Below are positions 1 through 5,144 of a DNA stretch of 5,424 bases, piece by piece. A model generated the notes under the pieces. It was not told the origin of the DNA. It saw only the letters and a program-made list of their open reading frames with translations, and did no database searches. This DNA comes from Jiangellaceae bacterium (GTDB lineage: Bacteria; Actinomycetota; Actinomycetes; Jiangellales; Jiangellaceae): the NCBI GenBank assembly GCA_030146385.1, contig JASLBX010000410.1, positions 1 through 5,424 on the forward strand, given 5' to 3'. The first letter of the stretch is position 1, and each line of letters starts with the position of its first letter. Both the position numbers and the translations under genes were made by a program.

Positions 1-152
1 GACGACGCTGGGGTGGTTGCGGACGGTTTCGGGGAGCAGATCGAGGGCGTCTGCCGGTGACCGATCCTTGATTCCTCCTCCTGGATCGGCGCCAGGCGCC
101 GCGGGTCCGGGTGAAGAGGAGGACGGTTCTCCGGGTGGTTCTTGGATGGTTC

Positions 153-172
153 GGGTGACACGGCTGTCACCC
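153..172. promoter_or_regulatory. Palindrome GGGTGACA-CGGC-TGTCACCC, possible operator
   Basis: Two perfect 8-base inverted arms are separated by four bases, and the right arm is the first member of the TGTCACCCCTG family. A second, imperfect inverted pair of the same motif lies at 282-304 (AGGGGTGACA, three bases, TGTCGCCCCT). Inverted pairs within a direct-repeat array are common where a replication initiator or repressor binds as a dimer. No T-tract follows, so it is not an intrinsic terminator. Confidence 0.4.
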
Positions 173-305
173 CTGGGCGCGTGATTTGTCACCCCTGAAA
201 CGCCGCTACTGTCACCCCTGGCCTTTCTCTCGGGGTGGCATATTGTCACCCCTGTTCACCTGCGGTGATGCGGTCTCGGGTAGGGGTGACAGATTGTCGC
301 CCCTG
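165..305 (+). repeat. Iteron-like cluster of the 11-mer TGTCACCCCTG
   Basis: Exact copies of TGTCACCCCTG lie at 165-175, 187-197, 210-220 and 244-254. A one-mismatch copy (TGTCGCCCCTG) is at 295-305, and an inverted copy with one mismatch (TAGGGGTGACA) is at 281-291. The first three are spaced 22 and 23 bases apart, close to two helical turns, so a protein could bind them on the same DNA face; later spacings are 34 and 51. Read on the minus strand, the motif encodes RGD or GVT depending on phase, so conservation is at the DNA level rather than only in the protein. Iterons of plasmid replication origins have this size and spacing, but an operator array or a purely coding repeat is also possible. 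Confidence 0.6.
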
Positions 306-375
306 CTGAGCTGCTGATGCGTGGCCGCCGCGCCGACCTACCTGCGCTGCCCGAGTCCGACTCCCGCCGGAGGGA

Positions 376-777
376 TCAGTGTCGGCGGCCCGCCGGTGGA
401 TCTGGTCGGTGTCTCATCGCGACGTCGTAGACGATGGGCCGGTACCGCGGGTCCAGGTGATCGACCATCTGCCGGTCGCCTTCGTGCAGGTATCCGCGTT
501 CCAGCAGCCAGCCGATGTGGCGTTGCACGGTGCGGACGTCGCATTCGGCGTAGTCGGCAATCGTCAGGGCGGACGGGTAGGCGCCGCGGCCGTGCTTGTC
601 CGCGTGGTTGGCGAACCCGAGCAGGATCAGCTTGCGGATGTTGGGCATCCGCAGTGCACCGTCCGGTATGAACAGCGACGCGAGACGGTCGTAGTCGCGC
701 ATCATCGCCGCGTCGGTGAATTCGCCGCGCAGCGCCTCGATCTCGACGCGATCCGCGATGGTCTGAAAGTCGCTCAT
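376..777 (-). CDS. Chimeric ORF: truncated SnoaL-like N-terminus fused to a helix-turn-helix domain
   Basis: This 133-codon ORF starts at ATG 777 behind a good ribosome binding site (GGAGGA, five bases upstream). Residues 1-47, up to LRMPNI, look like the opening of an NTF2-fold SnoaL-like protein: a helical start, then DYDRLASLFIPDGALRMP. The usual remainder, about 90 residues of cone-shaped beta sheet, is missing. From about residue 48 the protein turns abruptly into an HTH protein: RKLILLGFANHADKHGRGAYPS, then the recognition region ALTIADYAECDVRTVQRHIGWLLERGYL (69-97), then a wing-like stretch ending YRPIVYDVAM (112-121). The last dozen residues (RHRPDPPAGRRH) are out of the ancestral frame. 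The fusion point is near base 636. The HTH half resembles those of plasmid or integrative-element replication/regulation proteins. Because expression would now use the SnoaL gene's signals, a small DNA-binding protein could still be made, but loss of both partners' essential parts makes a non-functional relic likely. Confidence 0.6.
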   Translation of the reverse strand: MSDFQTIADRVEIEALRGEFTDAAMMRDYDRLASLFIPDGALRMPNIRKLILLGFANHADKHGRGAYPSALTIADYAECDVRTVQRHIGWLLERGYLHEGDRQMVDHLDPRYRPIVYDVAMRHRPDPPAGRRH

Positions 778-870
778 CGGCTTCCTCCGTGTCGTATCGA
801 CCAGGTCACGGCCTGCATGGACCTGCTGTCGGCCAAGCCGCTCCGCGCTGGGGCAGCCGACGCCGTCGGT

Positions 871-1266
871 TCAGCCGGTGAAGGATTCCGGGCCGAAGCG
901 GCCCCATGCCACGAAGGCGGCCAGGGCGAGATACACCAGGTCGGGAACGACCAATAGCTTCTCGCCGCGGCGCAGGCGTGTGATGACCGCGCCAGCAAGC
1001 AGCATCGCCCCACCGGTGGCGGCCAGCGGCACCAGGATCGGCGCGATGTCGAGCGCGCCGGGAAGGATAAGGCCCGCCGCAGCCAGAAGCTCGAGGGCGC
1101 CGATCATCTTGAGGGCACGAGGGCTGAAATCTTCGACCCACCTCGCTGCGGCGCCCATCCCGGCGATCGTCTCTTTGGGCACGAACAGCTTGGCGCTGCT
1201 CACCAGAAAGACAACGGCCAGCAGCCCGGCGGCGATCCACAGGGCGAGGTTCAGCGTGAGGTTCAC
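871..1266 (-). CDS. DoxX-like family integral membrane protein
   Basis: This 131-residue protein is almost entirely hydrophobic and has four predicted membrane helices, at about 5-23, 51-69, 74-96 and 105-121. The family features seen are the SAKLF segment after helix 1 (24-28), the WVEDFSPRALKMIGALELLAAAGLILPG stretch leading into helix 2 (43-70), and a charged RLRRGEK loop (97-103). Length and layout match the DoxX_2-type proteins. These are small inner-membrane proteins whose biochemical role is poorly defined; relatives are linked to respiratory or thiosulfate quinone oxidoreductases and to redox homeostasis. Start is GTG, with an upstream AAGGAG five bases away. It follows the SnoaL-like gene by 71 bases on the same strand and could share its transcript, though a promoter of its own in that gap is not excluded. 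It appears intact. Confidence 0.85.
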   Translation of the reverse strand: MNLTLNLALWIAAGLLAVVFLVSSAKLFVPKETIAGMGAAARWVEDFSPRALKMIGALELLAAAGLILPGALDIAPILVPLAATGGAMLLAGAVITRLRRGEKLLVVPDLVYLALAAFVAWGRFGPESFTG

Positions 1267-1337
1267 GGGTTCTCCTTTACAGATTTGTCAGCGGTTCTTG
1301 ATGAGATCGTTCGTGACGGTGCTCGGCGCCACGAACC

Positions 1338-1778
1338 TCAGGGCTCAAGATCCAGCAGCGCGTTGCCCTTCGCGACGTCGATAGGCACCGATACCTGATC
1401 GTGCGCAATCAGCCAGACGTCGTCGATCTTCCGAAAGCACGCGGTGAACCGCACCCAGATGCCGCCCTTGGTGCCGTTCCTCAACGTGCCACTGAGCCGG
1501 TTAAGGCTGTGACCGAACGCCACACCGTCACCCACAGTGATCACGAGGTCACGAACCTCGTAGTCCAGAGGACGTTGATACGCCGCGAAGACGCCCATCC
1601 AGTTCTTCAACTTCGCCTCTGCCCCCACGTGCTGTAGTGGTGGTTCAACGTCGAACGACACGACGTCCGGAGCGTAGATCCGCTTCAGACCCTCGAGATC
1701 CATGCCGCGAATCGCCTCGACCAACCTGTCGATGTGCCGACGAATGTCGGCTTCATCCGTCGTGCTTGGTGTGGTCAT
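1338..1778 (-). CDS. SnoaL-like / NTF2-fold protein (YybH, ketosteroid-isomerase-like type)
   Basis: This 146-residue protein is of normal length for a single NTF2-fold domain. An N-terminal helical part (DIRRHIDRLVEAIRGMDLEGLKRIYAPDVVSFDVEPPL, 11-48) is followed by alternating strands. These include VAFGHSLNRLSGTLRNG (86-102), IWVRFTACFRKIDDVWLIAHDQVSVPID (107-134), and a short acidic end. The DVVSFD and WLIAHDQ segments are hallmarks of the DUF4440/SnoaL_3 branch. Members bind small hydrophobic ligands or act as isomerases or hydrolases, and the substrate cannot be told from sequence. ATG 1778 is preceded by GGAGGA at six bases, and this site overlaps the ancestral stop (1781-1783) of the neighbouring epimerase pseudogene. 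The gene was therefore probably translationally coupled to that epimerase before the latter decayed. Likely cytoplasmic; no signal peptide. Confidence 0.88.
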   Translation of the reverse strand: MTTPSTTDEADIRRHIDRLVEAIRGMDLEGLKRIYAPDVVSFDVEPPLQHVGAEAKLKNWMGVFAAYQRPLDYEVRDLVITVGDGVAFGHSLNRLSGTLRNGTKGGIWVRFTACFRKIDDVWLIAHDQVSVPIDVAKGNALLDLEP

Positions 1779-1780
1779 GA

Positions 1781-2205
1781 TTAGTCCTCCGCCACCGCAT
1801 CCTTGAAAGCCTTGCCGCCACGAGGGGCAACGCAGCTGCCAGCCGAGTTCTCGTTTGGCCTTGGCGTTGGAGAATCCGCCCTTCGGTCATCAACCCAACC
1901 ACCGCGCTCCCGGCGAGTGGCCGGGCCAGCCATGAAGGCACCTTCAACGGTGGTTTCCCGCCCGCGACCGCGGCCAGGTACGGCAGCCAGACGTTGGCAG
2001 GGGCCGGTTCGTCGTCGGCGATGTTGAAGACGCCCTTGGCCTGCTGTTCCAGGGCCAGGACGGTCGCGCTCGCCGCGATCTGCTCCAACATCCCCAAGTG
2101 CTCCGGGCTCGTCGCTGTAGCCGTCACCTCGTGGCCCCGCTCAACCAGCTTCGGGACCAGCCGCCGCCCCACCACTCCGGTTCCGCCCGCTACGAACACC
2201 CTCAT
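1781..2205 (-). pseudogene. Decayed NAD-dependent epimerase/SDR, internal deletion plus two frameshifts
   Basis: From ATG 2205 the reading frame gives a Rossmann start (MRVFVAGGTGVVGRRLVPKLVERGHEVTAT) very like the intact SDR at 3274-4233. At codon 43, near base 2076, it jumps to ASATVLALEQQAKGVFNIADDEPAP. That segment aligns with residues 214 onward of the intact paralogue, so about 169 residues, including the active-site half, were lost in frame. After VVGLMTEGR the frame shifts by one near 1875; the continuation FSNAKAKRELGWQLRCPSW is in another frame. A second one-base shift near 1802-1808 (an extra T in TTTC) returns to DAVAED and a TAA at 1781-1783. What remains lacks the catalytic and substrate-binding core. 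As currently read, the uncorrected frame runs past this point into the SnoaL gene and stops near 1753. A ribosome binding site (GAAGGG) lies upstream of 2205. Confidence 0.88.
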
Positions 2206-2333
2206 GTCGATCAACCCTTCCGTTCCGCACATTGACTCTCGGGCTTTCGACAGGAGCCCTGTACTCCGCGGCATGACGCTTCGGTCGATCTCCGGACCGC
2301 TCGGCTCCCTTCCGACTGCGTTTTCCGGAATGC

Positions 2334-3266
2334 CTACGGTGGGCGCGCTTGGCCCATGAGTGCGTCGAGATCGGCAACCGGACCGAGGTGTTGAAGTTTG
2401 TCCGGGTTGATGATTGACCGGACGGTCTGAATGGCGCCGTCCGTGATGTCGAGCACCAGGATGTGTATGAGTGCCGAGGTCGAGTCGAGAACGAACGCGC
2501 CTGGCTGGCCGTTGATCTCTCGATACGCGATCTTGCCACCCAGCGTCTGAACGATGTGGCCGATCCCAGCGAGTAGGCGGGCGACACGGACGGTACCCCG
2601 GACCGGATGCATCCACTGCGGCGCCTTACCTCCACCGTCACCGAACACAGTGATATCTGTGGCCAGCATCGTGACGAGGCCATCGACGTCGCCGTCGGTG
2701 ATAGCGGCGAGGAAGCGCTGGCTGAGCTGGTCACGTTCCCTTGAAGACGCGTCGAAACGCGGCTTCTTTGACTCGACATGGCGGCGGGCACGCGAGGCTA
2801 GCTGTCGGCAGTTCAGGGGCGACCTGCCGACGATCTCGCCGATCTCGTCGTAGTCGTAGTCGAAAACGTCGTGGAGTAGGTAGACAGCGCGTTCGACCGG
2901 ATTGAGACGTTCGAGCAGGACGAGGAACGCCATCGATATTGACTCGGCCAACTCGGCGTGCCTGGCGGGGTCGTCGGAGTCAGTGTCGGTGAGCAGTGGC
3001 TCTGGAAGCCATTGCCCGATGTACGTTTCGCGGCGCACTCGCGCCGAGCGTAGGTGATCGATGGCAAGCCGGGTGACCACTGCGGACAAGAACGACTTGG
3101 GTGATTCGACCACCGAACCATCGGCCCGAGCTTGTAGGTAACGAGCAAACCCTTCCTGCACGACGTCCTCGGCGTCGCTGACGCTGCCCAGCATGCGGTA
3201 GGCGATGGAGAACAACAGCGGGGTCAATGTGTCAACAAGCCGCGCAGCCGGTTCATCACCTGTCAT
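2334..3266 (-). CDS. sigJ: ECF sigma factor, ECF41/SigJ type, with fused SnoaL-like C-terminal domain
   Basis: This 310-residue protein has sigma region 2 at about 8-78 (LLFSIAYRMLGSVSDAEDVVQEGFARYL, then SFLSAVVTRLAIDHLRSARVRRE), the family signature WLPEPLL (86-92), and sigma region 4 at about 113-168 (LERLNPVERAVYLLHDVFDYDYDEIGEIVGRSPLNCRQLASRARRHV). An NTF2/SnoaL-like domain follows from about 178 to 300. The two ECF41 hallmarks are both present: DGGGK (210-214) and NPDKL (287-291). In this class no separate anti-sigma factor is encoded; the C-terminal domain modulates activity of the same protein. Length is close to mycobacterial SigJ, but several paralogues usually exist, so the symbol marks the family rather than proven orthology. 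It begins 7 bases after the epimerase stop, and the SDR's last codons supply its GGGGAG site. The start at ATG 3266 fits. Its probable target promoter is the one at 4887-4913, which would give positive autoregulation. Confidence 0.9.
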   Translation of the reverse strand: MTGDEPAARLVDTLTPLLFSIAYRMLGSVSDAEDVVQEGFARYLQARADGSVVESPKSFLSAVVTRLAIDHLRSARVRRETYIGQWLPEPLLTDTDSDDPARHAELAESISMAFLVLLERLNPVERAVYLLHDVFDYDYDEIGEIVGRSPLNCRQLASRARRHVESKKPRFDASSRERDQLSQRFLAAITDGDVDGLVTMLATDITVFGDGGGKAPQWMHPVRGTVRVARLLAGIGHIVQTLGGKIAYREINGQPGAFVLDSTSALIHILVLDITDGAIQTVRSIINPDKLQHLGPVADLDALMGQARPP

Positions 3267-3273
3267 GCGGCTG

Positions 3274-4233
3274 TCACTCCCCGTTGACCTCAGAGACGGG
3301 CGTCACATCCGTGAGGGCCTCTCGGAAACCGTCGCGCCAGCTACCCCAGGCCGGCCGCCAGTCAAGCTCGCGTTTGGCCTTCTCATTGGAGGCGCCGCGC
3401 GCCTGGGTGCACCACTGCACCGTGGTCGTGCCGCCCAAGAGCCGGCCGACCCAGACCGGAACTCGCATCGGCCGTTTCGCACCGACGGCCTCGGCAAGAC
3501 TCGGCAGCCACTCCGAGACGGCCGCGGGCTCGTCATCGACGATGTTGTACACGCCCGGCCGGCCCCGCTCCAACGCCGCGATCGTAGCGGCAGCCGCGTC
3601 GTCGAGGTGGATCCACGACCAGATCCCGGCTCCATCACCGATGAGCGGGAACTGGCGCTTGCGGACGAGCTCGACCATCAACTCCGAGGCGCCCGGTCCG
3701 TAGAAGTTGCCGTAGCGCAGCGCTATGCCGTCCAACGGCGCCGTGGTGACCGCCTTCTCAACGAAGTGGATCGCCGCCATGGACTCCCGTTGCGCCTTCG
3801 CTGGGTTTGGGTCGAGCGGGTCCTCCTCAGTCTTGACCAGTCCGCCCGTGCGGGCGTTGTTCCACCCGGTGTAGCTCTGCGCGATGAACCTGCTGACCCC
3901 GGCCGCTTTTGCAGCTGCGAGCAGGTGCCCGGTGCCCTCGGTGCGCAGCCGGTTGGTAACGGCGAACCAGCGATCGAAGTGCTTGAAATCCGGCTTACCG
4001 GAAAGCGCGGTCATCTGGTGAATGATCGCATCAGGTTCGGTGCGGGCAACGGCTTCGCCGACCGCCCCGGCGTCAAGCCCATCGACGATGACCGGCTCGG
4101 CTCCGGCTGCCCGCAGCGCTCCCGTACGTTCGGGGTCGCGTACTGTCGCGGTCAGCTGATGACCACGGGCCAGCAATTGCGGCACCAGCCGGCGACCCAG
4201 CGCGCCGGATGCTCCTGCTACGAGTACTCGCAT
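3274..4233 (-). CDS. NAD-dependent epimerase/dehydratase family protein (extended or atypical SDR)
   Basis: This 319-residue protein opens with a Rossmann beta strand and the dinucleotide motif GASGALG (7-13), followed by RRLVPQLLARGHQLTATVRDPERTGALR, which is typical of extended and atypical SDRs. Later landmarks are AIIHQMTALS (69-78), VSRFIAQSYTGWNN (113-126), the ALRYGNFYGPGA segment (171-182) found in epimerases, and GVYNIVDDEPAAVSEWLPSLAEAVGAKRPMRVP (227-259). The last is the usual C-terminal substrate region. The canonical YxxxK pair is not evident: the expected helix reads MAAIHFVEKAV (152-162). It may thus be a binding or atypical reductase type. I prefer ATG 4233, with AGGA six bases upstream, over the in-frame TTG just before it. 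It lies 33 bases after the SnoaL gene and 7 before the sigma factor, hence one operon. ECF41 factors commonly neighbour such epimerases. The substrate is unknown. Confidence 0.9.
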   Translation of the reverse strand: MRVLVAGASGALGRRLVPQLLARGHQLTATVRDPERTGALRAAGAEPVIVDGLDAGAVGEAVARTEPDAIIHQMTALSGKPDFKHFDRWFAVTNRLRTEGTGHLLAAAKAAGVSRFIAQSYTGWNNARTGGLVKTEEDPLDPNPAKAQRESMAAIHFVEKAVTTAPLDGIALRYGNFYGPGASELMVELVRKRQFPLIGDGAGIWSWIHLDDAAAATIAALERGRPGVYNIVDDEPAAVSEWLPSLAEAVGAKRPMRVPVWVGRLLGGTTTVQWCTQARGASNEKAKRELDWRPAWGSWRDGFREALTDVTPVSEVNGE

Positions 4234-4266
4234 CAAGGGTCCTCTCTTCTCGCGAGCTGTGTCCAG

Positions 4267-4716
4267 CTACGTCTGCTGTGCGGCATCGAAGGCTAAGGCA
4301 ACGAAGGGTCCGGTGTCGGCGACCTCCCAATGAGCGATGATCTTGTTCCGCCTGACCCGGAAGATGTCCGCAGTGAGGAACTCGACCTGCTGACCCCGGC
4401 CCTCGATACCGAAGTTGGGAAGGTCGTTGACGATCGTTCCGGCGACCTCGCGGAACGTGACGACGTCATCGTGCTGGCCAAGCATCTGGGTGACCGACGT
4501 GGTGACGTCGGGGATCGCGTGGACGATGCCGGCCCACCACTCCTTGAGCTCATCCCTGCCGCCTGGTGCCGCATACGGACTGTGTTGGACGAAGTCCTCG
4601 GCGAAGAATTTGTCGATCACGTCAATGCGGTGTTCGCTGAAGACAGCACGCAGCGCCCGCACGACCAAACGAGAGTTCTTCCGGACCTGAGCGTCGCTCG
4701 AGGGCATCGCCTTCAC
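4267..4716 (-). CDS. SnoaL-like polyketide cyclase family protein (NTF2 fold)
   Basis: The product is 149 residues from GTG 4716. Features of the SnoaL-like family are the N-terminal helices (VRKNSRLVVRALRAVFSEHRIDVIDKFFAEDFVQHSP, 11-47), the GGRDELKEWWAGIVHAIPDV stretch (52-71), QHDDVVTFREVAGTI (81-95), and the closing pair of strands ADIFRVRRNKIIAHWEVAD (116-134). Characterised members include polyketide cyclases, but most are ligand-binding or isomerase-like proteins of unknown substrate, so the name denotes fold only. The frame is also open to a GTG at 4755 that overlaps the end of the leader ORF. I chose 4716 because AAGG stands seven bases before it and family members normally start near SSDAQV. 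It would be the first full-length gene of the operon that continues into the SDR and sigma genes, and it would be driven by the promoter at 4887-4913. Confidence 0.85.
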   Translation of the reverse strand: MKAMPSSDAQVRKNSRLVVRALRAVFSEHRIDVIDKFFAEDFVQHSPYAAPGGRDELKEWWAGIVHAIPDVTTSVTQMLGQHDDVVTFREVAGTIVNDLPNFGIEGRGQQVEFLTADIFRVRRNKIIAHWEVADTGPFVALAFDAAQQT

Positions 4717-4751
4717 AAGATCACCTTCCGGCCCGGGCGAACCGGTCGCGG

Positions 4752-4850
4752 TCACCGTCGCGACCCCGATGCCTCGCTCAGACTCAGGCCACCGACAAGC
4801 AACCCCAATGCGGCCGACCGCCGGGTTGGCCGTGGCGCCGATGTATTCAT
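4752..4850 (-). CDS. 32-codon leader ORF between the ECF41 promoter and the SnoaL gene
   Basis: Starting at ATG 4850 behind AGGAG (seven-base spacer), it encodes MNTSAPRPTRRSAALGLLVG and then GLSLSEASGSRR. A basic, Ser/Pro-rich head is followed by a short hydrophobic run (13-25). Its TGA overlaps a GTG at 4755 of the downstream SnoaL frame (GTGA), so coupled translation is conceivable. It lies wholly within the transcript expected from the promoter at 4887-4913. I do not recognise it. The hydrophobic core may be the first part of a membrane helix left from a truncated membrane protein gene. Alternatively it is a non-conserved leader peptide, or chance. Confidence 0.35.
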   Translation of the reverse strand: MNTSAPRPTRRSAALGLLVGGLSLSEASGSRR

Positions 4851-4886
4851 AAACCCGCTCCTGTCTCCGGTGGCATCAATCTCTAA

Positions 4887-4913
4887 GACGAAATTGGGCC
4901 TGCTGGCGTGACA
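4887..4913 (-). promoter_or_regulatory. ECF41-type promoter: TGTCACG, 16-base spacer, CGTC
   Basis: On the minus strand, TGTCACG (4913-4907) and CGTC (4890-4887) are separated by exactly 16 bases. ECF41 sigma factors are described as using a TGTCACA -35 element and a CGTC -10 element with this spacing, so ten of eleven bases agree. Transcription would begin near 4880 and run into the leader ORF, SnoaL, epimerase and sigma genes. The -35 element stands beside the MOSC remnant, so the regulated unit begins right at the edge of the decayed right-hand segment. Confidence 0.72.
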
Positions 4914-4942
4914 AGACCGGACGGGCATCCCCGGCAACGCCT

Positions 4943-5143
4943 CGCACACCGTGTGCCAACCTGTCAGCCGGGATTCAGATCCCGCGCTTCTACACCCGCT
5001 TCGCCGCTACCGGCCGGATCGGCGCGTACCTAAACGTGCTCCAGCCGGGTGTGGTGGCCGCCGGCAACCCCATCGCCGTGACCCACCAACCCGGTCACGG
5101 CGTCACGATCGCCGCCTGGTGCCTGCACCGCACACCGGCCTGA
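4943..5143 (+). pseudogene. C-terminal remnant of a MOSC-domain protein
   Basis: The plus-strand frame encodes RTPCANLSAGIQIPRFYTRF, then AATGRIGAYLNVLQPGVVAAGNPIAVTHQPGHGVTI, and ends at TGA 5141-5143. The RTPC motif contains the invariant cysteine expected in MOSC (molybdenum cofactor sulfurase C-terminal) domains. GRIGAYLNVLQPGVVAAGNPI and the HGVTI end match the last third of YiiM-like MOSC proteins, which bind a sulfur or molybdopterin-related ligand. The N-terminal two thirds are absent, there is no plausible start, and the final residues AAWCLHRTPA do not look like MOSC. The gene is therefore cut at both ends. The upstream edge is uncertain: the frame is open further left but not recognisable. 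Confidence 0.65.
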
Positions 5144-5144
5144 T

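Larger units (their letters stand above)
1..375 (-). pseudogene. Frameshifted C-terminal tail of a plasmid-type helix-turn-helix protein (continues past left edge)
   Basis: Downstream of the stop at 376-378, the minus strand still looks like the ancestral tail of the HTH protein that starts inside the 376-777 ORF, but in shifted frames. One frame gives the RGDNLSP and RGDNMPP elements (about 305-235). Another is open from about 254 to the left edge and gives RGDSRVTRTIQEPPGEPS and then, at the very edge, DALDLLPETVRNHPSVV. Repeated RGDxxxT or GVT elements followed by an EPS-rich stretch are typical, from memory of the family, of HTH proteins on actinobacterial plasmids and integrative elements. 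At least two frame changes are needed to join all pieces: one near 420, where VYDVAM leaves the ancestral frame, and one near 235-255. An in-frame TGA at 256-258 blocks the left-edge frame from extending upstream. A separate short gene starting at GTG 247-249 cannot be excluded, but I prefer a decayed tail. Its function, if any, would be DNA binding or replication control. Confidence 0.55.

Noticed and set aside
165..220. TGTCACC repeats read as ECF41 -35 elements
   Set aside because: No CGTC follows at 16 bases for any copy; the 23-base period only mimics the promoter spacing.
857..869. Small inverted repeat CCGAC-GCC-GTCGG after the DoxX stop
   Set aside because: Only a five-base stem and no T-tract on the transcribed strand; not convincing as a terminator.
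379..957. Plus-strand open frame across the chimera and DoxX end
   Set aside because: No ribosome binding site or family resemblance; antisense shadow of minus-strand coding.
1290..1322. CGTCACG on the minus strand upstream of the DoxX gene as a possible second ECF41 promoter
   Set aside because: The -35 is weak and the tetranucleotide at the 16-base spacing is ACCG, not CGTC.
2206..2333. 128-base gap between the sigma gene and the epimerase pseudogene searched for an ECF41 promoter or terminator
   Set aside because: TGTCGAA and CGTC occur on the minus strand but not at the right spacing; no clear hairpin with a T-tract.
3271..3302. TGTCACT-N16-GACG on the plus strand
   Set aside because: Wrong -10 element and located inside the epimerase end with no plus-strand gene downstream.
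3205..4296. Long plus-strand open frame antisense to the SDR
   Set aside because: Arg/Pro-rich composition without recognisable domains; it is a high-GC mirror of the well-supported minus-strand epimerase.
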